Below are positions 1 through 5,157 of a stretch of 5,157 nt of DNA, piece after piece (within the stretch, counting starts at the first letter, position 1; each line of letters starts with the position of its first letter). A model generated the notes under the pieces. The model did no database searches. It saw nothing but the letters and a program-made list of their open reading frames with translations, and was not told the origin of the DNA. Made by a program: the position numbers and the translations under genes. Origin of the DNA: Bacteroidales bacterium. Lineage in GTDB: Bacteria; Bacteroidota; Bacteroidia; Bacteroidales; P3. Location: the NCBI GenBank assembly GCA_017545365.1, contig JAFWOP010000175.1, forward strand, positions 1 through 5,157. Direction: 5' to 3'.

Positions 1-873
1 ATTCAACGTGGAAGGCACATCGGCTGGCGTGTGATACTCCATGTGACCGCCCGTCGTGAGGAAGAGCACAGGGATATCGGCTGCCACAAACGAAGCCTGA
101 TCGCTGGGACCATAACCGTCGGGAATGCAAGAGACGTGCACGCCTGATTGCTGAGCCACCTCCTCGACCATCGCCTTGAAACCGCTGCTGGTGCCTGTTC
201 CCGATACACTCATCGCGTGATCGCGCATACGCCCGACCATATCTAAATTAACCATAGCCACGATTCCCTTCAGACTGTCGGGGAGGTTGATGCGCCGAGC
301 GTCGTCGTGCTTCATCCAGTCGAGGAAGAACTTTGAGCCTACAAGCCCTTGTTCCTCGGCTCCGAAGAAGGCGAAGATGATGCTACGGGGCGAGCGTATC
401 TTCTTGAAATGACGAGCCAACTGGAGTACAACAGCATCGCCGCTGGCATTGTCGTCGGCACCCGGATGAACGCCCAACGTGTCGGGACGGCGCGAGCCTG
501 AGCCTTCTCCGCCCATACCCAAGTGGTCGTAATGCGAGCCTACGACGATATACTCATTTTTCAGTCGCTTGTCCTTGCCGGGAATCACGGCGATGATGTT
601 ATGAGTGGTGCGCTTCTCGTTCTTCCCGTAGGTGAAGTCGTGATAGTAGCCAGTTTCCTTCTTGCCTTTGACAACGGGCTTGAGCTTCATGCTGCGCAGC
701 TGGCTGACGATGAACTCAGAAGCGAGTGTATCGCCATGAGTAGCCGGATAGCGGCCACCCAGCTCCTGCGAAGCCAAATACTCCACAGTCTGCCGCATGT
801 CGTCCTGCCGCTGGGCTTGCATCTGCAAACCCAAGGCTATAGCGAAGGACAAAAGCCATATTTTCTTAATCAT
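1..873 (-). CDS. Secreted M28-family zinc metallopeptidase (partial, 3' end missing)
   Basis: Reading leftward from ATG at 873, the frame stays open for 291 codons to the window edge, so the C-terminus is missing. The protein starts MIKKIWLLSFAIALGLQMQA, a Sec signal peptide probably cleaved near A20/Q21; it has no lipobox cysteine. It is therefore exported, probably periplasmic. All five metal ligands of the M28 co-catalytic di-zinc site are visible: H114 (SHYDHLG), D141 (GADDNASG), E174 (AEEQGLVGS), D211 (NLDMVGR) and H281 (YHTPADV). E173, just before the zinc ligand E174, is the expected catalytic base. Family knowledge suggests an aminopeptidase that removes N-terminal residues from peptides; the exact substrate cannot be read. 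The intact DDNASG motif argues against the related glutaminyl cyclases. Family members are often about 320-340 residues, so perhaps 30-50 are missing. It has its own promoter and no evident functional link to the nitrite genes. Confidence 0.92.
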   Translation of the reverse strand, partial: MIKKIWLLSFAIALGLQMQAQRQDDMRQTVEYLASQELGGRYPATHGDTLASEFIVSQLRSMKLKPVVKGKKETGYYHDFTYGKNEKRTTHNIIAVIPGKDKRLKNEYIVVGSHYDHLGMGGEGSGSRRPDTLGVHPGADDNASGDAVVLQLARHFKKIRSPRSIIFAFFGAEEQGLVGSKFFLDWMKHDDARRINLPDSLKGIVAMVNLDMVGRMRDHAMSVSGTGTSSGFKAMVEEVAQQSGVHVSCIPDGYGPSDQASFVAADIPVLFLTTGGHMEYHTPADVPSTLN

Positions 874-900
874 GAACCCTGCATATTTCTAATTCGGCTG

Positions 901-931
901 CAAAGGTACGACAATATTTTCTATTCCGCAA
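901..931 (-). promoter_or_regulatory. Bacteroidetes-type promoter of the M28 peptidase gene
   Basis: On the minus strand the -7 element TACCTTTG (901-908) fits the Bacteroidetes consensus TAnnTTTG. A TTG at 929-931 lies 20 nt upstream, the usual place for the -33 element. The -7 element ends 27 nt before the ATG at 873, giving a short leader of about 20 nt. The rest of the 874-976 gap holds only an A/T-rich stretch with a run of eight A (951-958). Confidence 0.7.
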
Positions 932-976
932 TCCTCATTTGTTATGATTTAAAAAAAACACAGGGATTATGATAGA

Positions 977-1633
977 CTACAACAACGACAGGACTTTGAC
1001 ATGTCGCCCTTCAACGAGGATAGCGCCCTCCTGTTTCAGCTCATTCAGACACCGTTGCAACGAATATTTCTGGATACCGAAATGATCTGCCAGTTCCTGC
1101 CGGGAGAAAGGCAGAAGAACATCTTTCGACTGTTGAAGCCTGATTTGCTCCTCGAGATAATGCATCACCTTTTCCCGTACACTCATGGAGAGCATGCGAA
1201 CTTTATCGGTCAGATGAGAAACAACATTTGAAAGCATCTTGATATAGTTCATCATCAGTCGCGGGTCATGGCTGAGAATCTTTTCAAGATCGGCAGGCAT
1301 CAGACGAAAGAGGGTGGTATCAGCAGTAGCCTCGATGGTGACGGGGTATTGGTTATCTGAAGAAAAGAAAAAGGCTGGGGCCAGAAGTTTCCCCGACTGA
1401 TGGACTGCCACCCTGATAATACGTCCGGAGGAAACCATCATGCTTGCCACCATCTCGCCGCTAATGATGATGTCGGCATATTGGCAAGCAGTACCTTCCA
1501 TGGCATGAATATCACCCTTGTAACACCGTACGACCCTATAACGCACCATGTGCATTAGGTCGATAATCTCCGACTCCGTCAGCCCATTAAAAAGCGGGCA
1601 TCGTCTCAGCCCCTGTAATGTATCAATGTCCAT
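977..1633 (-). CDS. Crp/Fnr-family transcriptional regulator, divergent from nrfHA
   Basis: This 218-residue protein has the length and two-domain plan of the Crp/Fnr family. Residues about 14-125 form a cyclic-nucleotide-binding-like beta-roll (ISGEMVAS at 57-64; YPVTIEAT at 96-103). Residues about 127-155 form the dimerisation helix, and about 153-215 a winged helix with the helix-turn-helix around FSRQELADHFGIQKYSLQRC (176-195). The CRP phosphate-binding cassette is not recognisable: the region reads GKLLAPAFFFSSD, so cAMP binding is unlikely. The N-terminal cysteine cluster of FNR is also absent; the only cysteines are C12, C37, C50 and C195, too scattered for an FNR-type iron-sulfur site. 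The layout resembles HcpR-like nitrosative-stress regulators, but that assignment is inference. It is divergent from nrfHA across 148 bp, so control of that operon, and possibly of itself, is the simplest hypothesis. The start is ATG at 1633, 23 nt from a good -7 element. Confidence 0.9.
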   Translation of the reverse strand: MDIDTLQGLRRCPLFNGLTESEIIDLMHMVRYRVVRCYKGDIHAMEGTACQYADIIISGEMVASMMVSSGRIIRVAVHQSGKLLAPAFFFSSDNQYPVTIEATADTTLFRLMPADLEKILSHDPRLMMNYIKMLSNVVSHLTDKVRMLSMSVREKVMHYLEEQIRLQQSKDVLLPFSRQELADHFGIQKYSLQRCLNELKQEGAILVEGRHVKVLSLL

Positions 1634-1656
1634 AAAGATATTTTAGTTAGATAGGT

Positions 1657-1687
1657 CAAAGGTAAGGAAAAAGTGAGAATAAAACCA
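1657..1687 (-). promoter_or_regulatory. Promoter of the Crp/Fnr-family regulator gene
   Basis: The minus strand carries TACCTTTG at 1657-1664, a full match to the TAnnTTTG -7 consensus and identical to the one before the M28 gene. The triplet 20 nt upstream is TGG (1685-1687) rather than TTG, so the -33 element is weak. The -7 element ends 23 nt before the ATG at 1633. The weak -33 could mean modest basal expression or a need for an activator. Confidence 0.65.
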
Positions 1688-1702
1688 TAATTTAACAATT
1701 AT
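1687..1702. promoter_or_regulatory. A/T-rich 16-bp palindrome upstream of the regulator promoter
   Basis: ATAATT-TAAC-AATTAT has perfect 6-bp inverted arms around a 4-bp spacer. Its centre (1694.5) lies about 42 bp upstream of the predicted start of the regulator transcript. Dimeric Crp/Fnr proteins bind sites of this size, so it is a possible autoregulatory site. The arms are purely A/T in an A/T-rich gap, so chance is a real alternative, and the arms do not match the palindrome at 1714-1729. Confidence 0.25.
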
Positions 1703-1713
1703 TATACGGATGG

Positions 1714-1729
1714 GGTAACAGTTGTTGCC
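1714..1729. promoter_or_regulatory. Putative Crp/Fnr-type operator upstream of nrfH
   Basis: GGTAACAGTTGTTGCC is an inverted repeat with 7-bp arms (GGTAACA / TGTTGCC) and one mismatch between them, around a 2-bp centre. The total length, 16 bp, matches a Crp-family dimer site. Its centre (1721.5) is 36.5 nt upstream of the end of the nrfH -7 element, so about -41 from the predicted transcription start, the standard class II activator position. It overlaps the place where the -33 element should be. That the neighbouring regulator binds here is inference. Confidence 0.5.
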
Positions 1730-1750
1730 ACCAGATATCCAAATAATGAC

Positions 1751-1758
1751 TAATTTTG
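1751..1758 (+). promoter_or_regulatory. -7 element of the nrfHA operon promoter
   Basis: TAATTTTG matches the Bacteroidetes -7 consensus TAnnTTTG. The triplet at the usual -33 spacing (1728-1730) is CCA, and the nearest TTG (1725-1727) is 23 nt away and inside the palindrome. A good -7 with no proper -33 is what an activator-dependent promoter looks like. The element ends 23 nt before the ATG at 1782, the same spacing as in the regulator gene, which supports both the promoter and that start codon. Confidence 0.55.
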
Positions 1759-1781
1759 TAGCAAATTTGAATAATCTACGG

Positions 1782-2399
1782 ATGAGCTGGAAGAAGATAT
1801 TAGCACTAAAAGATAAATTCTCGTACAGGCAGAAAGTAGGTTTGCTGCTTGTGGCGGGTGTGGTATGCGGACTCGGCGGGTTGTTTATGTATCTGCTCAG
1901 GGCGCATACTTATTTTATTGGCGACAATCCGTCGGCATGCGTCAACTGCCACATCATGACACCCTACTACGCCACGTGGAGCCACTCTTCACACGGACGA
2001 ATAGACAAGCAGTCCAATGGCGCCACGTGCAACGATTGTCATGTGCCCCACCAGAACTTGGCATTGAAGTATGGTTTCAAGGCGATGGACGGACTGAAGC
2101 ACACAGCCTATTTCGTGATGCACTCAGAACGACAGGCTCCGATGGCCGAGACGCTGACGGGTCAGGTGGTAATGGACAACTGCATACGCTGTCACGAACA
2201 GCTGAACACGGAGTTTGTGAAGACGGGGCGCATGGGCTACATGAAGCAGCAGGCCCAAGGCGGCAAGGCGTGCTGGGACTGTCATCGTAATGTGCCCCAC
2301 GGTGGCATGAACTCGCTGATGGCAACACCTGGAGCCGAGGGGGTGACTCCCCTACCCCCATCGCCTGTGCCGGGATGGCTTCAGAACATGATGAATTAA
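1782..2399 (+). CDS. nrfH: Cytochrome c nitrite reductase small subunit NrfH (tetraheme menaquinol dehydrogenase)
   Basis: NrfH is the NapC/NirT-type membrane cytochrome that oxidises menaquinol and passes electrons to NrfA. From ATG 1782 it has 205 residues: a basic N-terminus (MSWKKILALKDK), one membrane helix at about 19-40, and an outer domain with four heme sites, CVNCH (53-57), CNDCH (83-87), CIRCH (134-138) and CWDCH (164-168). The first site reads CVNCHIM, giving the CXXCHXM motif in which the methionine (M59) ligates heme 1 in Desulfovibrio NrfH. FKA at 99-101 matches the segment carrying the quinol-site lysine of that protein. CWDCHRNVPH near the end is also strongly NrfH-like. A proline-rich tail follows (about 183-205). 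The frame extends upstream to ATG 1746 or TTG 1722, but those starts lie before the probable -7 element, so 1782 is preferred. nrfA follows after 19 bp. Confidence 0.93.
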   Translation: MSWKKILALKDKFSYRQKVGLLLVAGVVCGLGGLFMYLLRAHTYFIGDNPSACVNCHIMTPYYATWSHSSHGRIDKQSNGATCNDCHVPHQNLALKYGFKAMDGLKHTAYFVMHSERQAPMAETLTGQVVMDNCIRCHEQLNTEFVKTGRMGYMKQQAQGGKACWDCHRNVPHGGMNSLMATPGAEGVTPLPPSPVPGWLQNMMN

Positions 2400-2418
2400 A
2401 ATTAAAAAACGTAATATT

Positions 2419-3966
2419 ATGGCAAAGCAACTAAAGAAATGGCAAGGTTGGGCACTTTTCGGAGGCTCAATGATTGTAGTGTTCTTGTTAGGGCTGCTCG
2501 TTTCTTCATTGATGGAACGCAGGGCCGAGGTGGTCAGCGTATTCAACAACAAACGCACCGTGTTTGAGGACTCGATAGTGGCTCAGAACGAGAAGTTCAA
2601 GGCCGACTATCCGCGTGAGTACGAGACATGGGCCATGACAGAGGACACCACGTTCAAGTCGAAGTACAACTCGTCGCAAGAGGTCGATGTGCTCGAACAG
2701 CGTCCGGAGATGGTGGTGCTGTGGGCTGGCTATGCCTTCTCGCGCCACTACAACACCCCTCGCGGACACAAGCATGCCTTAGAGGATATGCGCAAGATTC
2801 TGCGCACAGGCAATCCCGGCATTCAGATTACGCCCGACTCCATTGCCGGAGACATGCAACCGGCGACGTGCTGGACGTGTAAGGGTCCTGACGTGCCAAG
2901 AATGATGCGTGAGCTCAGCGCTTCGAAATCGGTCATGGACCCCGCTAACTTCTATGCCAAGAAGTGGAGCGAGCTGGGTGCCGAAGAGGTGAACCCCATC
3001 GGTTGTAGCGACTGCCACGATGCGCGCACGATGGACCTGCGTCCTGCCCGTCCTGCCCTCTACGAAGCTTTTGCCCGTCGGGGCCTGAACGTGAAAAATG
3101 CCACGCAACAGGAGATGCGCTCGCTGGTGTGTGCCCAATGCCATGTGGAGTACTACTTCATCAAGCCTAACGACGAGAAGAATCCCGGCAAAGCCAACTA
3201 CCTGGTGTTCCCGCACGACAAGGGGCTGACTTGCGAGGCTGCTGAGGCATATTACGACGAAATTGGTTTCTACGACTACATCCATCCGCTGTCGAAGACC
3301 AAGATTCTGAAGGCCCAGCATCCTGGTTGGGAGATGTCACAACAAGGCATACATGCCCAGCGCGGCGTGTCGTGTGCTGACTGCCACATGCCCTATAAGC
3401 AGGAAGGCGGTGTGAAGTTCTCTGACCATCAGATACAATCTCCGTTGGCCAAGATTGACCGCACTTGCCAGACCTGTCACCGTCAGGATGCAGAGGTGCT
3501 GCACCAAAATGTGTATGAGCGCCAGGAGAAGTGTAACGAGGTGCGCACCCGTGCCGAGCAAGAGCTTGCCCGTGCCCACTTCGAGACAAAGTTCATCATC
3601 GACAAGGGTGCTACCGAAGCTGAGCTGGCTCCCATTCAGGCATTGCTCCGAAAGAGCCAGTGGCGTTGGGACTATGCCATCGCCTCTCATGGTGCCACCT
3701 TCCATGCACCGCAAGAGGTGGTGCGGCTACTCTCTCATTCGGTTGACTATGCCCAGCAGGCCCGCCTGCTTATTGCCCGCGTTGCTGCCAAGCATGGGCA
3801 TACTGATGCCATCCCCGTGCCTGACTATAGCACCAAGGCAAAGGCTCAGGCTGCCATCGGTCTCGACATGAAGACGCTGAATGAGAACAAGAAACGTTTC
3901 TTGCAAGAGATAGAACCAAAATGGATTGAGGAAGCCAGAAAGAAAGGTAAGCTCATTGAAATCTGA
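2419..3966 (+). CDS. nrfA: Ammonia-forming cytochrome c nitrite reductase NrfA (pentaheme catalytic subunit)
   Basis: NrfA reduces nitrite to ammonium with six electrons and can also reduce NO and hydroxylamine. It has 515 residues and five heme sites: CWTCK (151-155), whose K155 is the lysine ligand of the catalytic heme, then CSDCH (196-200), CAQCH (238-242), CADCH (319-323) and CQTCH (350-354). Expected active-site residues are present: R115 (TPRGH), Y245 (HVEYYF) and H301 (LKAQH). Calcium-site residues E244, Y245, K298 and Q300 mark the calcium-containing class. The C-terminal helical part (RAHFETK, GATEAEL, SQWRWDYAIASHG, about 386-424) matches the family closely. The N-terminus has a hydrophobic segment (about 11-31) after a basic start, followed by SSLMERRAE without a clear cleavage site, so it may stay as a membrane anchor. 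ATG 2419 follows an A/T-rich spacer without a Shine-Dalgarno sequence. The stop overlaps the next start by one base. Confidence 0.97.
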   Translation: MAKQLKKWQGWALFGGSMIVVFLLGLLVSSLMERRAEVVSVFNNKRTVFEDSIVAQNEKFKADYPREYETWAMTEDTTFKSKYNSSQEVDVLEQRPEMVVLWAGYAFSRHYNTPRGHKHALEDMRKILRTGNPGIQITPDSIAGDMQPATCWTCKGPDVPRMMRELSASKSVMDPANFYAKKWSELGAEEVNPIGCSDCHDARTMDLRPARPALYEAFARRGLNVKNATQQEMRSLVCAQCHVEYYFIKPNDEKNPGKANYLVFPHDKGLTCEAAEAYYDEIGFYDYIHPLSKTKILKAQHPGWEMSQQGIHAQRGVSCADCHMPYKQEGGVKFSDHQIQSPLAKIDRTCQTCHRQDAEVLHQNVYERQEKCNEVRTRAEQELARAHFETKFIIDKGATEAELAPIQALLRKSQWRWDYAIASHGATFHAPQEVVRLLSHSVDYAQQARLLIARVAAKHGHTDAIPVPDYSTKAKAQAAIGLDMKTLNENKKRFLQEIEPKWIEEARKKGKLIEI

Positions 3967-4847
3967 TGTGGACTAAACCATGGACATTCAAGGAGGGCTT
4001 CCTCATAGGTGGAGGCCTTATCTTTGCAGGACTGGCACTTGAGTTGAGTGTCGGTCCTGTAATGTGGGATGCGTTTGCTTGGCCTGCCAACGGGATTATA
4101 TTGGCAGGATTCCTAGCTTTAATAGCACTCATATTTATATTAGGAAAGAAGGTGTATGCCTTCCTGTTCGTAAGTACATACCAGGCCGCCATACCAGCAT
4201 TGGTGTATGCCGTAGTACTGACCATCATCATGGGACTCACCCGCCAGCTGAAAGACGGCACCTGGCTGAACAATATGCTGGCGTTCTGGCCCTTCGTGCT
4301 TATCTATGTGTATATGGCAGTCATTCTGGGAGTCATCATCCTACGTCGGCTGATGCACTTGAGTTCATGGAAGCGTGACGTACCTTTCCTACTGAACCAC
4401 CTGGGCCTGTTCATTGCCCTCACTACCGCCACACTTGGCAATGCCGACATGCAACGCGTAAAAATGATAACCACCGTTGGTGAGCCTGAATGGCGGGCAA
4501 TGACTCAGGAGGGGGCCGTCAAGGAAATGCCGATAGCCATTGAACTGAAGAAGTTTATTATGGAGACCTACGACAACGGAAGCCCCAAGCGCTTTGCCTC
4601 AGAGATTCAGATTCTGACCAAGACGGGCAAGAACATCGAGACCACGGTTGACGTGAACAAGCCCTACGAGGTGGACGGTTGGAAAATCTATCAATACGGC
4701 TACGACACGCAGATGGGTGCCGGGAGTCAGATTTCTATATTAGAGCTTGTCAGCGACCCCTGGTTGCCGTTGGTATATACAGGCATCTACATGATGCTGG
4801 CGGGAGCTGTTTGTATGTTTGTTATTGGAGGGAGGAGACGCGTATGA
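3966..4847 (+). CDS. ccsB: CcsB/ResB-like cytochrome c biogenesis protein
   Basis: This 293-residue protein looks like the CcsB (ResB) half of the system II cytochrome c synthase, which moves heme across the membrane and joins it to CXXCH cysteines. Membrane segments lie at about 12-33, 42-60, 66-91, 104-127 and 141-157. An outer domain spans about 160-265, and a final helix at 267-288 ends in the basic GGRRRV. The end of the outer domain (DGWKIYQYGYDTQMG, 237-251, then SDPWLPLVYTG, 263-273) is the typical ResB signature. Only two histidines exist: H131, in the loop after helix 4, and H145, in the fifth segment (LLNHLGLF). Start TGATG shares one base with the nrfA stop, and the stop overlaps the next start as ATGA, so all are probably translationally coupled. 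In Wolinella the nrf operon carries NrfI, a fused CcsBA; here the halves are separate. A distant CcsB homologue of unknown role is possible but unlikely. Confidence 0.85.
   Translation: MWTKPWTFKEGFLIGGGLIFAGLALELSVGPVMWDAFAWPANGIILAGFLALIALIFILGKKVYAFLFVSTYQAAIPALVYAVVLTIIMGLTRQLKDGTWLNNMLAFWPFVLIYVYMAVILGVIILRRLMHLSSWKRDVPFLLNHLGLFIALTTATLGNADMQRVKMITTVGEPEWRAMTQEGAVKEMPIAIELKKFIMETYDNGSPKRFASEIQILTKTGKNIETTVDVNKPYEVDGWKIYQYGYDTQMGAGSQISILELVSDPWLPLVYTGIYMMLAGAVCMFVIGGRRRV
4827..4837 (+). promoter_or_regulatory. Shine-Dalgarno-like sequence for the ccsA-like gene
   Basis: GGAGGGAGGAG contains two overlapping GGAGG cores; the second (4831-4835) ends 8 nt before ATG 4844, an ideal distance. 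It lies inside the last codons of the ccsB-like gene, where it also encodes Gly-Gly-Arg-Arg. The other starts in this window have no comparable sequence, as is usual in Bacteroidetes. Confidence 0.45.
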
Positions 4848-5157
4848 GTTGGGAGCAATTTGTTTATTTCGCAATAGCAGCAATCCTGCTTTGGGCTATA
4901 GGAGCATGGGCGGCATGGAAAGAAAAAACCGGCATTGCCTATACGGCAACCATCGTCGGACTGGTCGTTTTCTTCTCGTTTATTCTCTCCATGTGGATTA
5001 TCCTGGAGCGCCCGCCGCTTCGCACAATGGGTGAGACACGCCTCTGGTATTCGTTCTTCCTGCCATTGGCGGGTATCATTGTCTATTCGCGATGGAAATA
5101 CAAATGGATACTCACGTTTTCCACGATTCTTGCCTTGGTGTTCATCTGCGTGAACCT
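4844..5157 (+). CDS. ccsA: CcsA-like cytochrome c biogenesis protein (partial, N-terminal part only)
   Basis: The first 104 codons are present before the window ends. The protein begins MSWEQFVYFAIAAILLWAIG and shows hydrophobic segments at about 7-24, 32-52, 68-80 and 86-103. The conserved segment ERPPLRTMGETRLWYSFFL (55-73), between helices 2 and 3, is typical of Bacteroidetes CcsA-type proteins. The tryptophan-rich WWD heme-handling motif and outer histidines that define CcsA would lie downstream, so they cannot be checked. With the CcsB-like partner it would form the system II cytochrome c synthase outside the cytoplasmic membrane, probably serving NrfH and NrfA. It overlaps the preceding gene by 4 bases (ATGA) and has a strong Shine-Dalgarno-like sequence. 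Usual length is not certain for this split form, but at least half of the protein is missing here. Confidence 0.82.
   Translation, partial: MSWEQFVYFAIAAILLWAIGAWAAWKEKTGIAYTATIVGLVVFFSFILSMWIILERPPLRTMGETRLWYSFFLPLAGIIVYSRWKYKWILTFSTILALVFICVN

Noticed and set aside
1..873. M28-type glutaminyl cyclase as an alternative for the secreted peptidase
   Set aside because: The intact GADDNASG and AEEQGLVGS motifs with all five metal ligands fit the di-zinc peptidases better.
951..958. Run of eight T on the minus strand just after the regulator gene, as a possible intrinsic terminator
   Set aside because: I found no stable G/C-rich stem directly upstream of the T-run. The only nearby pairing (AATCC with GGATT) has a long loop that includes the T-run itself.
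523..972. A 149-codon open frame on the plus strand
   Set aside because: It runs antisense to the M28 peptidase, whose five metal-binding motifs are intact on the minus strand. The plus-strand product shows no recognisable domain.
977..1633. Assignment of the regulator as a true FNR (oxygen-sensing iron-sulfur protein) or CRP
   Set aside because: The cysteines (12, 37, 50, 195) do not form the FNR cluster pattern, and the cAMP phosphate-binding cassette is not visible.
2077..2430. Minus-strand open frame across the end of nrfH
   Set aside because: It is antisense to a clear multiheme cytochrome gene and its product is low-complexity, Ser/Pro/Cys-rich. It is a shadow of the nrfH codons.
2779..3321. 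Minus-strand 180-codon open frame inside nrfA
   Set aside because: It is antisense to the heme-binding and active-site region of nrfA. It has no promoter and no recognisable domain.
1..5157. CRISPR arrays, insertion sequences, tRNA or rRNA genes, long direct repeats
   Set aside because: Reading both strands, I saw no repeat-spacer pattern, transposase motif, terminal inverted repeats or RNA gene. Coding density is high and the gaps are short.

Overview
This window comes from a Bacteroidota genome, most likely Bacteroidales and plausibly Prevotellaceae-like. The support is the Bacteroidetes-type promoter elements (TAnnTTTG) before three genes, A/T-rich gene leaders mostly without Shine-Dalgarno sequences, a secreted M28 peptidase with a typical exported N-terminus, and a NrfHA-CcsB-CcsA order known from this phylum. 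Genus cannot be fixed from the sequence alone.

Layout. Positions 1-873 (minus) hold the first 291 codons of a secreted M28-family zinc metallopeptidase whose 3' end lies outside the window. A 103-bp gap (874-976) holds its promoter. Positions 977-1633 (minus) encode a Crp/Fnr-family regulator. A compact divergent control region (about 1634-1781) holds a promoter in each direction and two 16-bp inverted repeats. Rightward from 1782 runs a tightly packed operon: nrfH (tetraheme quinol dehydrogenase), nrfA (pentaheme ammonia-forming nitrite reductase with the CWTCK lysine-ligated catalytic heme), a CcsB/ResB-like protein, and the start of a CcsA-like protein cut by the window end. Junctions are a 19-bp gap, a 1-base stop/start overlap (TGATG) and a 4-base overlap (ATGA).

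How it works together (family knowledge plus inference). NrfH takes electrons from menaquinol at the membrane and passes them to NrfA, which reduces nitrite to ammonium outside the cytoplasmic membrane. This serves respiratory ammonification and detoxification of nitrite and NO. CcsB and CcsA form a system II cytochrome c synthase that would attach the nine hemes of NrfH plus NrfA, including the unusual CXXCK heme. The divergent Crp/Fnr-type protein is the obvious candidate regulator. An imperfect palindrome, GGTAACAGTTGTTGCC, lies at about -41 from the predicted nrfH transcription start, where a class II activator would bind.

The gene content is a recognisable nitrite-ammonification locus, and I see no wholly new system. 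The most useful new observations concern regulation: the predicted operator, the divergent recognition helix of the regulator, and a corrected nrfH start.
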